A DNA stretch of 39,077 nt from NCBI GenBank assembly GCA_945865755.1, contig CAMBFS010000015.1:1-39077 (forward strand), read 5' to 3'. Source of the stretch: Klebsiella pneumoniae. Lineage in GTDB: Bacteria > Desulfobacterota > Binatia > Bin18. Position 1 is the first letter of the stretch, and each line of letters starts with the position of its first letter. Below the pieces are notes generated by a model. That model saw only the letters and a program-made list of their open reading frames with translations. It was not told where the DNA came from and did no database searches. Below, in pieces: positions 1 to 7,306 of this stretch. Position numbers and translations under genes: made by a program.

Positions 1-2679
1 CCGCACGTCGCCCAAGCGCGTGTACACCGGCAGTTCCTCCTCTTGCCGAATCCGCAGCGCCTCCTCCAGCTCGCCCCGCGCCTGCAAAATGTCGGCGATC
101 TTCCCCTTCGTCACCGCCGCCTCCCGCACGTCGCCCAAGCGCGTGTACACCGGCAGTTGCTCCTCTTGCCGGATCCGCAGCGCCTCCTCCAGCTCGCCCC
201 GCGCCTGCAAAATGTCGGCTTCTGTTCCCCTCGCCAAAGCACCTTCACGCTCGTCTCCTCGCCTCTTATCGAGAGTGGCTTTGTCTCGCGCGACGACTAA
301 AGCGCGGTCAACAAGCCCACTATGGCGAGTCACTTGGCTCAAGGTCCACAGCACGTTTGAGCGTTGCCCGTCGGCCAGTTCCATATTCAGCGCATTCTCG
401 CAGAAGGTCACCCACGCCAAAAAGGGACCGTTCCGCTGAGCATACACTGATCCGGCCCGCTCAACCTGGACGACATCGCTAGGCGAAACGCGCGCGAGCC
501 ATTCAAGTAACGCATCGGTCTCGTCCCGCACCTCTTGCCACAAACGACCTTGAGCATCCTCATCTCCCGCTGGACGTTCTGGGAGGCGGGTGACAAACCA
601 GTCCGTCATGCGCTGCATGACAGTCGCAGCATCGCTCTCGCCGCGCACGCTCTCGGCCAGGAGGGGATGCAGCCACCAGATCGTCCGCGCGGTATCCGTC
701 GTCGGACGCCGTTCCAAAAGCGAGAGGCTCGCCGCCGTCACCGCCAGCTCCTCGAAATCTCCGTCGGATAGCCCGGCGATGGCCGCGCCTAAACTGGCAC
801 CACAACCCGCTGCCGGTCCATGCCCGAGTGCGAGAAACCCTGGGAGCAGCCGGTCCGCTTTCGTCCCCAGCGCGCTCCGCAACAACTCTAGCGACAGCGC
901 AAAGGTCGTTTTCAAGATCGCCCGTGTCTCGTCGGCTGTCAGGGTAGGATCGGCCACATCCACGGGGGGGACGCTCAAGCCACGTTCGCGGAGGAGCGTC
1001 AGAAAACCGCCGACAGAGCGACCCGCGCGTAAGTGACCAGCCGCCAGATGTACAGCTAACGGAAGCGCGCCAAGCACACGTACTAACTCCACGTGCTCCG
1101 CCGTCGTTGCCGCTCCCAGTTCTTGAGCGAGTTGAGCAAGGGCGGTCGGTTCGTCAAACGGGCGTAGCGCCACCTGCCGCCACCCGGCACTCGCGCCCAA
1201 CCCTTGAAAGCGGCCACTGACAACGACTGGGCATCCCGGCAACGTGTTGACAAACATCGCCGTCGCGGCAGCGGCTTCTCGGGCATCGGCATTCTCGATG
1301 TGGACCAGCGTGAGGGGATGTTGGAGACGAGACTGGAGGTCGCCTCCGGCGGGTAGGTGTAAGAGGTCCAACAGTCGCTGTCGCAAGCCTTCCGCCGTGA
1401 GAGGTTGGCGCGGATCCAGCGTTAATCGCACATAGCCGCCAGGAAACGCGGCGGCATGCTCGTGGTAAAACCGATCCGCCAGATAGGATTTCCCCACTCC
1501 TGGCATCCCTTGAAGAGAGCAAATGGCCACCGGGCGGGCCGTCCCAGAGGTCGGCAAGAGCGCCCGCGCCAAGGTGTCAAGCTCACTTTCCCGTCCGACA
1601 AAGACGTCCGAGACGCGCGGATGGATGCGGGTCGGTGTCGGGGCGGCGCTGAGCCACCAAGTCAGCCGCCCATCGCGCGTCTTTGGATACAAACTGTTGT
1701 CATCAAACCAATGGCCGCGCGCGGACCACCCGCGAAAACGGAGATCATAGCGCTGTGGCCGTCCCTCATCATTCAGCGTGATGGTGAGGACATGACACGC
1801 GTTCGGATAATGATCTTGCTCGTAGAGACAACCCGCCGCCAGTTGTCGCAGTCGCCGCGCTGGGTCAGCCCGCTCAGTCGGTTCCGGCTCATGGAGATGG
1901 CCACGGAGCACGAGGTCCACCTGTTCAGCCAGCAGGCGGCGACAGTGGCTCGCATCCGCCAAATCATCAAGAGGGTGATGGACCAGAGCCAGGCGGAAGC
2001 CGCTCAGGCGATTGCCCTCGGTAGTGGTACTCAAGCGCATCACTTGATCCTCGGTCAAGCGCAAGTTCCCGGCATCGCGCTCGTCGCCAGCAAGCCAAGC
2101 TGAATCCAAGCCAATGATATGAATCGGAAAAGGACAGCGCGGCAGGTCGAGCGTCACGCGATAGCCGAGCTGGGGATGCTGGTCGGCGTGCGGCAGCAAC
2201 TCTGGTCGCTTGAGCGTCTCGGCGACCCACTGACGGTAGGCCGTTTGCCGCGTGAGGACCGCGTCGCGCTCTGGGCCCGCGAATCCGAAAGGTGGATTTC
2301 CCCCATTGAGCCAGCGGGAGACATCTTGCGAGTCCACACGCGCGAGATTATCGCGCAGGTTCCGCCACGCGTCCGGGGCCACACCTCGGTCAATGTCATG
2401 GTTCCCAGGGATGACAAAGAGCCGTTCTGGCGACACCGCTAATTGTTGCAGAGTCATCAGCAAAAAATCGGTGACCCGCTGATACTCATGCGCTTGTCCG
2501 GAATGGGCAATGTCGCCAGTAAAACAGACCAAGTCATACGGCCCCTCGTCCCGCAGAACGTCCACGTTGCTGAGCCACGCATCGCCCAGCACTCGTCGTC
2601 GCCGCCAGGAGTCGCGTTCTTGCTGTCCGCGGTCATGGAGGTCGGAAATATGGAGAATGCGTAGTGTGAACTCCGCCAT
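1..2679 (-). CDS. Calcineurin-like phosphoesterase / NB-ARC STAND NTPase / TPR protein (3' end outside window)
   Basis: The reading frame is open from ATG at 2679 to the window edge (893 codons, no stop), so the C-terminus is missing. Residues 1-270 form a calcineurin-like metallophosphoesterase: the D13-L-H15 pair after HIS, GD at 55-56, GNHD at 92-95, HH at 234-235 and GHLH at 260-263 supply the expected metal ligands. Residues ~375-650 are an AP-ATPase/NB-ARC module with Walker A GMPGVGKS at 391-398, a weak Walker B (LTLVHIENAD), a VVVSGR sensor-like strand and a GALPLAV motif. Degenerate helical repeats follow, then 41-residue TPRs (ILQARGELEEAL) from about residue 820. Family knowledge: STAND NTPases with N-terminal effector domains and recently duplicated repeats act as ligand-triggered switches, often in anti-phage or programmed-death systems. 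A conflict role here is inference. It lies 41 bp downstream of the AAA_14/DUF4143 gene on the same strand. Confidence 0.85.
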   Translation of the reverse strand, partial: MAEFTLRILHISDLHDRGQQERDSWRRRRVLGDAWLSNVDVLRDEGPYDLVCFTGDIAHSGQAHEYQRVTDFLLMTLQQLAVSPERLFVIPGNHDIDRGVAPDAWRNLRDNLARVDSQDVSRWLNGGNPPFGFAGPERDAVLTRQTAYRQWVAETLKRPELLPHADQHPQLGYRVTLDLPRCPFPIHIIGLDSAWLAGDERDAGNLRLTEDQVMRLSTTTEGNRLSGFRLALVHHPLDDLADASHCRRLLAEQVDLVLRGHLHEPEPTERADPARRLRQLAAGCLYEQDHYPNACHVLTITLNDEGRPQRYDLRFRGWSARGHWFDDNSLYPKTRDGRLTWWLSAAPTPTRIHPRVSDVFVGRESELDTLARALLPTSGTARPVAICSLQGMPGVGKSYLADRFYHEHAAAFPGGYVRLTLDPRQPLTAEGLRQRLLDLLHLPAGGDLQSRLQHPLTLVHIENADAREAAAATAMFVNTLPGCPVVVSGRFQGLGASAGWRQVALRPFDEPTALAQLAQELGAATTAEHVELVRVLGALPLAVHLAAGHLRAGRSVGGFLTLLRERGLSVPPVDVADPTLTADETRAILKTTFALSLELLRSALGTKADRLLPGFLALGHGPAAGCGASLGAAIAGLSDGDFEELAVTAASLSLLERRPTTDTARTIWWLHPLLAESVRGESDAATVMQRMTDWFVTRLPERPAGDEDAQGRLWQEVRDETDALLEWLARVSPSDVVQVERAGSVYAQRNGPFLAWVTFCENALNMELADGQRSNVLWTLSQVTRHSGLVDRALVVARDKATLDKRRGDEREGALARGTEADILQARGELEEALRIRQEEQLPVYTRLGDVREAAVTKGKIADILQARGELEEALRIRQEEELPVYTRLGDVR
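2..247 (-). repeat. Near-identical 123-bp tandem repeat encoding TPR units
   Basis: Two 123-bp units (2-124 and 125-247) encode 41-residue TPRs. The first 95 bp of each unit (2-96 versus 125-219) differ at only two positions. The right-hand unit diverges after that because it is the edge of the array. The array continues past the window start. Such low divergence at DNA level means recent duplication or gene conversion. Confidence 0.9.
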
Positions 2680-2720
2680 GCGTGGTCCCTTTGTCTCGCC
2701 TTGGTGTCCTATGGTCCGTA

Positions 2721-3869
2721 TTACCGGATGTGGTCCGGCAATTGTACCACCATCCGCAACGGCCAGACGGTAATCTGTTCATGGACTGGGTACGCATGCT
2801 GGCCGGGATACACCACCCACAGATGCTCAAGCTGAAGGTCCGTGAGCGCCGTGCGCATGGATTTCGTCACGGTAGGCGCTTCGTTGAACTTCACTGCAAC
2901 CGCATACCGCCGCCCGTTGCGCAAGAACAACAAATCCACTTCCGCGCCACCGTGCGTGGACCAGAAAAACGCTTCCGCTGGGACAACCGCCTGTAACACC
3001 TGCTCAATGGCAAACCCTTCCCACGACGCCCCGACTCGTGGATGGGCCAATAACGTGTGGCGATCAGCGACACTCAACAAACTATGGAGCATTCCCGAAT
3101 CCCGGAAATACACCTTGGGCGCTTTGACCTGGCGCTTGCCCAGGTTCTCGTACCACGGTTGTAACTGCCGCACCATGAACGTGCCCGTCAGAATATCCAG
3201 ATACGACCGCACCGTTTTATCCGACAACCCCATCGAGCGCCCAAACTCGCTCGCGTTCCAGGTTTGTCCGTGATAATGCGCCAGCATCGTCCAGAACCGA
3301 CGCATCGCCGCGGCGGGAATGGTAATACCCAGTTGCGGAATATCGCGCTCCAGAAAGGTGCGGATAAACCCTTCCCGCCACGCCAGACTGTCCGCCTCCG
3401 ACTCGGCCAGCACCGAACGGGGAAATCCACCGCGCAACCACAACGTCTCCATCGACGCCTCCCCCAGCTCACGCAGATCAAACCCCGTCAACTCGATGAA
3501 TTCGACCCGGCCCGCGAGCGTTTCGGAGACATGCTTCACAATCGCCGGCGACGCACTGCCGAGCACGAGAAACCGCGCCGCATGACCGGAACGATCCGCC
3601 AAGACCCGCAAGACACTGAACAATTCCGGCATGATTTGTATCTCGTCCAAAACCACCAACCCGTCGAGCGACTCCAGCATCAATTCCGCATTCTGCAACC
3701 GCCGCCGATCGGGTTGTGACTCCAAGTCAAAATAGGTTGCCGGTCGCTCAGCGGCAAACCGCCGCGCCAGCGTGGTTTTGCCACACTGGCGCGGACCAAG
3801 CAGCGCCGTCACTGGCGACCGTCGGACCGCAGATTCGAGCCTCGTCTGATATGTGGGACGATCAATCAT
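2721..3869 (-). CDS. AAA_14 / DUF4143 family ATPase
   Basis: A 382-residue protein of the common prokaryotic AAA_14 plus DUF4143 architecture. Walker A GPRQCGKT is at residues 25-32 and Walker B LVVLDE at 71-76, followed by a winged-helix-like segment (MGLSDKTVRSYLDIL). The C-terminal DUF4143 part is nuclease-like (AEVDLLFLRNGRRYAVAVKF, resembling a PD-(D/E)xK core with D-x(n)-V-K). I chose ATG 3869 (MIDRPTYQTR), the usual family start. An in-frame ATG at 3947 would add 26 residues read through the palindrome at 3879-3921 and overlapping the fic remnant. The molecular role of the family is poorly known; members are abundant, patchily distributed and often near toxin-antitoxin genes. No good ribosome-binding site is visible before 3869. 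Confidence 0.85.
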   Translation of the reverse strand: MIDRPTYQTRLESAVRRSPVTALLGPRQCGKTTLARRFAAERPATYFDLESQPDRRRLQNAELMLESLDGLVVLDEIQIMPELFSVLRVLADRSGHAARFLVLGSASPAIVKHVSETLAGRVEFIELTGFDLRELGEASMETLWLRGGFPRSVLAESEADSLAWREGFIRTFLERDIPQLGITIPAAAMRRFWTMLAHYHGQTWNASEFGRSMGLSDKTVRSYLDILTGTFMVRQLQPWYENLGKRQVKAPKVYFRDSGMLHSLLSVADRHTLLAHPRVGASWEGFAIEQVLQAVVPAEAFFWSTHGGAEVDLLFLRNGRRYAVAVKFNEAPTVTKSMRTALTDLQLEHLWVVYPGQHAYPVHEQITVWPLRMVVQLPDHIR

Positions 3870-3878
3870 GGGCTCAAA

Positions 3879-3921
3879 TTGCCATGAAAATTCGGAGATG
3901 ACATCCGAATTTTCATGGCAA
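3879..3921. repeat. Perfect 18-bp inverted repeat
   Basis: The arms at 3879-3896 (TTGCCATGAAAATTCGGA) and 3904-3921 are exact reverse complements separated by 7 bp. The element ends 9 bp before the ATPase start and contains the stop codon of the broken fic gene. It could be a hairpin in the ATPase mRNA leader, an operator, or the end of an inserted element. The sequence alone does not decide. Confidence 0.9.
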
Positions 3922-4342
3922 CTGCCGTCGGAAGGGGTGCAGGGCATTCATCTCTCCCAGATAATATGCCGCACGCTCGCTAAATGCCGTGACATCTAAC
4001 CCCGCGAGAAAGTGCTCCTTCGTCAGTTGCGCAAAGATGGGAGTAGCCGAAGATTCGAGGTAGGCATAATGCGCGAAGTAGCTGTGCCCTTTGGCGATAT
4101 CAACCGTCCGCAACTCCCCGGCCCATTCGTACACATCACCAAATAAATGCTTGTGAATCGCTTGCAGATGAGCGAGGTCAAAATTGCCTGCAATGGGATG
4201 CAGGGCCAGCTCATAACGAACGAGCGGCGACATAGTCGGCTTCCGCCGTTTCGAGGGCCAGCTCGTCGTGGAGACCAAGTTTGTTTTTGAGGACCCCGCT
4301 CTCAGAATCGAGATAGTGATCACGGTTGGCGTACTTTGGCAT
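3913..4342 (-). pseudogene. fic: Fic-domain adenylyltransferase, frameshifted and truncated at the catalytic motif
   Basis: Translation from ATG 4342 gives a normal Fic N-terminus (MPKYANRDHYLDSESGVL) but stops at 4211 after 43 codons. A one-base shift near 4213-4222 restores the family sequence: YELALHPIAGNFDLAHLQAIHKHLF, then GDVYEWAGELRTVDIAKG. The frame ends in MNALHPFR followed by RQLP and a stop. The catalytic motif should read HPFxEGNGR, so everything after HPFR, including the phosphate-binding GNGR, is lost. The break coincides with the start of the inverted repeat at 3921. Intact Fic toxins AMPylate targets; this copy cannot. Its start overlaps the VbhA-like antitoxin by 23 bp, the usual operon arrangement. 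Confidence 0.85.
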
Positions 4343-4517
4343 GCGGGAATCTTTTGTGGAGGTTCCGGATGACCTCTTGGACAGGGATTTCGCCGCGGGC
4401 CGCCCGTTCGAGGTCCGCCACGAGTACGCTGGACGGTTCTAATCCTTCCAACCGTTGTTGGGCAATCGCGTTTTCCACCACGCGCAGATTGTGAATGATT
4501 TCGTGCTCGCTGGGCAT
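4320..4517 (-). CDS. VbhA-like antitoxin of a Fic system
   Basis: A 65-residue protein starting at ATG 4517, preceded by a strong Shine-Dalgarno (AGGGAGG). Its sequence (LRVVENAIAQQRLEGLEPSS, then DLERAARGEIPVQEVIRNL) matches the short antitoxin domain of class I Fic modules. Family members carry a [S/T]xxxE[G/N] motif whose glutamate blocks ATP binding by Fic. Here the E-G pair is kept (QQRLEG) but the Ser/Thr position appears to be Gln. It overlaps the start of the adjacent fic remnant, so it is probably an orphan antitoxin left behind after loss of the toxin. Confidence 0.75.
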   Translation of the reverse strand: MPSEHEIIHNLRVVENAIAQQRLEGLEPSSVLVADLERAARGEIPVQEVIRNLHKRFPHAKVRQP

Positions 4518-4772
4518 GTCGCTCCCTCCCTTTCGTGCGAAGCATCGTACCATGAGCGCGCGAACAAATCCTCATCGTCCGCGCGGCATCCTGGCAGAGT
4601 GCCGACAAACGTCGCTGTCAATGATCCAATCATGGGAGTTTTGCACCGCGCCACCGCGCTTTTCGCGCTGAACTGTGCCGCCCGCCGCAGTTCTTCCCAG
4701 GCGGGATCGGGATGAGCTATATAGAAGCGACCAGAAAAACCCACATCGGATATAAAGGGAGGAAAAAGCACT

Positions 4773-6443
4773 ATGGCGAACACGAATCAACCTCAACAAA
4801 AACCAACAAACCCCGGAACGGTCGAACGCTATGACGCGGTCATTATCGGCGCAGGCGTTGGCGGTCTGTACGCTCTGCACCACCTGCGCGAGATGGGCCT
4901 CTCGGTCCGCGTCTACGACGGGGCCAACGGCGTAGGTGGAACCTGGTGGTGGAACCGCTACCCCGGTGCGCGAGTCGATGGACCAGGCAGCCCCTACTAT
5001 TGTTATACGTTCTCCGAAGACCTCGTGCGGGAGTGGAACTGGGCCGAGACACAACCGAGTCAGCAGTCTGTCCTTGAGTATCTCGAGTATGTCGCCGATC
5101 GGCTCGACCTGCGCCGCGATATCCAACTTGAGACGTGGATCAGCGATGCCCGCTATGACGAAGCAGAGCAGCGCTGGCTGGTCGAGAGCAGCGCGGGCGC
5201 GCGCGTCTCTTGCCAGTTTCTGATCTGCGCGGTCGGCACCCTCTCAGCACCGAACACGCCGAACATCCCAGGAATCCAGACCTTCGCGGGGGAGTGCTAT
5301 CACACGGGTCGCTGGCCGCAGACGCCGGTCTCCTTCACGGGCAAGCGCGTCGGCGTGATCGGCACGGGTTCCTCAGGGGTGCAGGCGATTCCCGAGATCG
5401 CCCGTGAGGCCGCCCACGTCACCGTGCTCCAACGCACGCCGCAATACAGCATCCCCGCCCGGAACCGCCCCCTCGAACCTGAGCTGCAGCAGTACGCTCG
5501 CGAGAACTGGGAGGCCATCCGCGCGCAGTTGAATACGAACCCGGTGGGCATGCCGTTCAAGTTCAGCGAGCGCTTGGCCTGCGAGGATACAGCCGCGCAG
5601 CAGCAGTCGCTGTACGAAGAACTCTGGAAGAAGGGCGGCTTCCACCTCCTGTTCAGCAGCTATGCTGACCTGCTGACCAATAAGGAGGCGAACCGCTCGC
5701 TGGCCGATTTCGTGCGTGGCAAGATTCGCGAGACCGTCCGTGACCCCAAGACGGCGGCAAAGCTGATGCCCGACTACTACCTGGGCACCAAGCGCCAGCT
5801 CCTCGACAACGGCTACTATGAAACCTTCAACCGCGACAACGTCACGCTCATCGACTTGCGCGAAGACCCCATTCAGGAGATTACCCCCACAGGCGTGCGC
5901 ACCGCGACCGGCGACCACCCCCTCGACATGCTCGTGTTGGCGACGGGCTTCGACGCCATCACTGGCACCTTGCTACGCCTGAACCCCAAGGGGCGCGGCG
6001 GCGTCAGTCTGAAAGAGAAGTGGAGTACACGCTTCGACACGTACCTCGGCTTGGCGATCGCCGACTTCCCCAATCTCTTTCTGATCCACGGTCCTGGGTC
6101 ACCGTCAGTGCTGTACAACATGCCGCTGGGTGCCGAGCGCGAGTCGGAATGGATCGGTGACTGCGTGCGTTTTCTGCGCGAACGCGGTCTGGGCGCCATT
6201 GAACCGACCCCTGAGGCCGAGAAGAACTGGGACCAAGAGGTCACCGATCTCGCCAATACGACGCTCTATCCGCTCACTGACTCCTGGTACACCGGGGCCA
6301 ACATCCCAGGCAAGCCTCGTCAGTTCTGCGTGCACCTGGGCGGCCCCCGCTACTTCCAACGCATCTCCGAGGCCGCCAAAGCGGGCTACGAGGGCTTCGT
6401 ATTCGAGAAGGAGCGGCACACGCAGGTTGCCACCGTGTCCTGA
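4773..6443 (+). CDS. Baeyer-Villiger monooxygenase (cyclohexanone monooxygenase-like, FAD/NADPH)
   Basis: A 556-residue flavoprotein monooxygenase. It has an FAD-binding GAGVGG at 26-31, the GGTWWWNRYPGARVD segment, the type I Baeyer-Villiger fingerprint FxGxxxHxxxWP at 171-182 (FAGECYHTGRWP), and the NADPH Rossmann motif GTGSSG at 197-202. Such enzymes insert oxygen next to a ketone to give esters or lactones, using NADPH and O2. The length fits the cyclohexanone/cyclopentanone monooxygenase group; the substrate cannot be told. ATG 4773 follows GGGAGGAAAAAG. No neighbouring catabolic genes are present, so it is probably monocistronic. Confidence 0.93.
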   Translation: MANTNQPQQKPTNPGTVERYDAVIIGAGVGGLYALHHLREMGLSVRVYDGANGVGGTWWWNRYPGARVDGPGSPYYCYTFSEDLVREWNWAETQPSQQSVLEYLEYVADRLDLRRDIQLETWISDARYDEAEQRWLVESSAGARVSCQFLICAVGTLSAPNTPNIPGIQTFAGECYHTGRWPQTPVSFTGKRVGVIGTGSSGVQAIPEIAREAAHVTVLQRTPQYSIPARNRPLEPELQQYARENWEAIRAQLNTNPVGMPFKFSERLACEDTAAQQQSLYEELWKKGGFHLLFSSYADLLTNKEANRSLADFVRGKIRETVRDPKTAAKLMPDYYLGTKRQLLDNGYYETFNRDNVTLIDLREDPIQEITPTGVRTATGDHPLDMLVLATGFDAITGTLLRLNPKGRGGVSLKEKWSTRFDTYLGLAIADFPNLFLIHGPGSPSVLYNMPLGAERESEWIGDCVRFLRERGLGAIEPTPEAEKNWDQEVTDLANTTLYPLTDSWYTGANIPGKPRQFCVHLGGPRYFQRISEAAKAGYEGFVFEKERHTQVATVS

Positions 6444-6452
6444 GCTTCTAAC

Positions 6453-6480
6453 AGTCCAAGGTCCAAGGTCCAAAGTCCGG
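6453..6480. repeat. Heptamer tandem repeat (RGTCCAA)4
   Basis: Four 7-bp units (AGTCCAA, GGTCCAA, GGTCCAA, AGTCCGG) lie 9 bp after the monooxygenase stop codon. This is one of several 7-bp-period arrays in the window. Confidence 0.8.
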
Positions 6481-6639
6481 CCATTCCGGTGCGAACGGAT
6501 TGGCCGGACACACTCCGTTTCTTCCGGCCTACTTTCTTTCCTTCTCCGCTCACATGAAACCGCTGGAGAACGGCAGAGATGGGAATTCACACGATCAGCT
6601 GTGCCCTCCATCGGGGGCTCGCTTCAGACGATATTCTCA

Positions 6640-6667
6640 TTGACGACAAGATCACTTCGCTTATACT
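6640..6667 (+). promoter_or_regulatory. Sigma70-type promoter for the MazEF-like module
   Basis: A -35 TTGACG (6640-6645) and a -10 TATACT (6662-6667) are separated by 16 bp. The antitoxin ATG begins only 7 bp after the -10 box and has no Shine-Dalgarno, so transcription would start at or next to the ATG. This suggests a leaderless mRNA. Confidence 0.6.
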
Positions 6668-6674
6668 CGTGCGC

Positions 6675-6917
6675 ATGAAAACCGCGATCTCATTACCGGA
6701 CCCGCTTTTTCGCTCGGCGGAGCGCCTCGCCAAACGCCTGAAAATTTCTCGCAGTGCCCTCTATGCCACGGCTGTCGCGACCTACGTGGAGCACCACCAG
6801 AGGAATAGCGTCACCGCGCGCTTGAATGAGGTGTATGGAGATGGCGGAGAGGATTCGACGCTTGATCCCGTCGTCGCTGGCCTACAATGGCACTCGCTTC
6901 CCAAGGACGAATGGTAA
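6675..6917 (+). CDS. MazE-like ribbon-helix-helix antitoxin
   Basis: An 80-residue protein beginning MKTAISLPDPLFRSAERLAK, a typical ribbon-helix-helix start with a beta strand (KTAISLP) and helices through KISRSALYATAVATYVEHH. The C-terminal half (DSTLDPVVAGLQWHSLPKDE) is acidic and probably disordered, as expected for the toxin-binding tail. ATG 6675 is preferred over the upstream ATG at 6579 because the predicted promoter lies between them. Its TAA overlaps the toxin ATG by one base (TAATG), implying translational coupling. It probably binds its own promoter with the toxin. Confidence 0.88.
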   Translation: MKTAISLPDPLFRSAERLAKRLKISRSALYATAVATYVEHHQRNSVTARLNEVYGDGGEDSTLDPVVAGLQWHSLPKDEW

Positions 6918-7255
6918 TGCAGCGCGGGGAAGTATGGTGGGCATCGCTCCCAGACCCGACGGGCGCGATGCCAGGGTTCCGCCGCCCCGTAGTCATTATC
7001 CAAGCCAATGACTTCAACCGTAGTAGTATCCGCACCGTGCTGGTCGCAATCGTGACCAGTAACCTCCGCGTGGCCAATGCGCCTGGAAATGTCGAATTAC
7101 CTAGCAAAGGGACGGGACTGAACAAAACCTCGGTCGTCAATGTCTCCCAACTGCTGGCCGTCGACAAACATTTTTTGACGGAAAAGATTGGTCGCTTGAC
7201 CTCCGAACAGATGGCCGAGGTCGACTCCGGCCTGCGCTTGATACTGGCGCTATAA
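6917..7255 (+). CDS. MazF/PemK-family endoribonuclease toxin
   Basis: A 112-residue PemK/MazF fold protein. MQRGEVWWASLPDPTG is the conserved N-terminal strand, followed by RRPVVIIQANDFNRSSIRTV (the RP-V-VQ-ND-N signature), VAIVTSNLR, and the NKTSVVNVSQLLAVDK segment with the conserved Ser/Thr and Q residues. Family members cleave single-stranded mRNA at short sequences when free of antitoxin. The start at 6917 overlaps the antitoxin stop; an in-frame ATG at 6911 would add two residues. Length is normal and all key regions look intact, so the module is probably functional. Confidence 0.92.
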   Translation: MQRGEVWWASLPDPTGAMPGFRRPVVIIQANDFNRSSIRTVLVAIVTSNLRVANAPGNVELPSKGTGLNKTSVVNVSQLLAVDKHFLTEKIGRLTSEQMAEVDSGLRLILAL

Positions 7256-7306
7256 CCGCTACCTTACCGCTTCGACCGCCAAGGAGAATGAGGAGCACGA
7301 CCGACC

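Noticed and set aside
20..1036. Plus-strand open frames over the window start
   Set aside because: They are antisense to the continuous phosphoesterase-STAND-TPR frame, whose domains and motifs are clear; no ribosome-binding sites or family matches.
4572..5126. 184-codon minus-strand frame
   Set aside because: It is mostly antisense to the N-terminus of the Baeyer-Villiger monooxygenase and shows no family resemblance.
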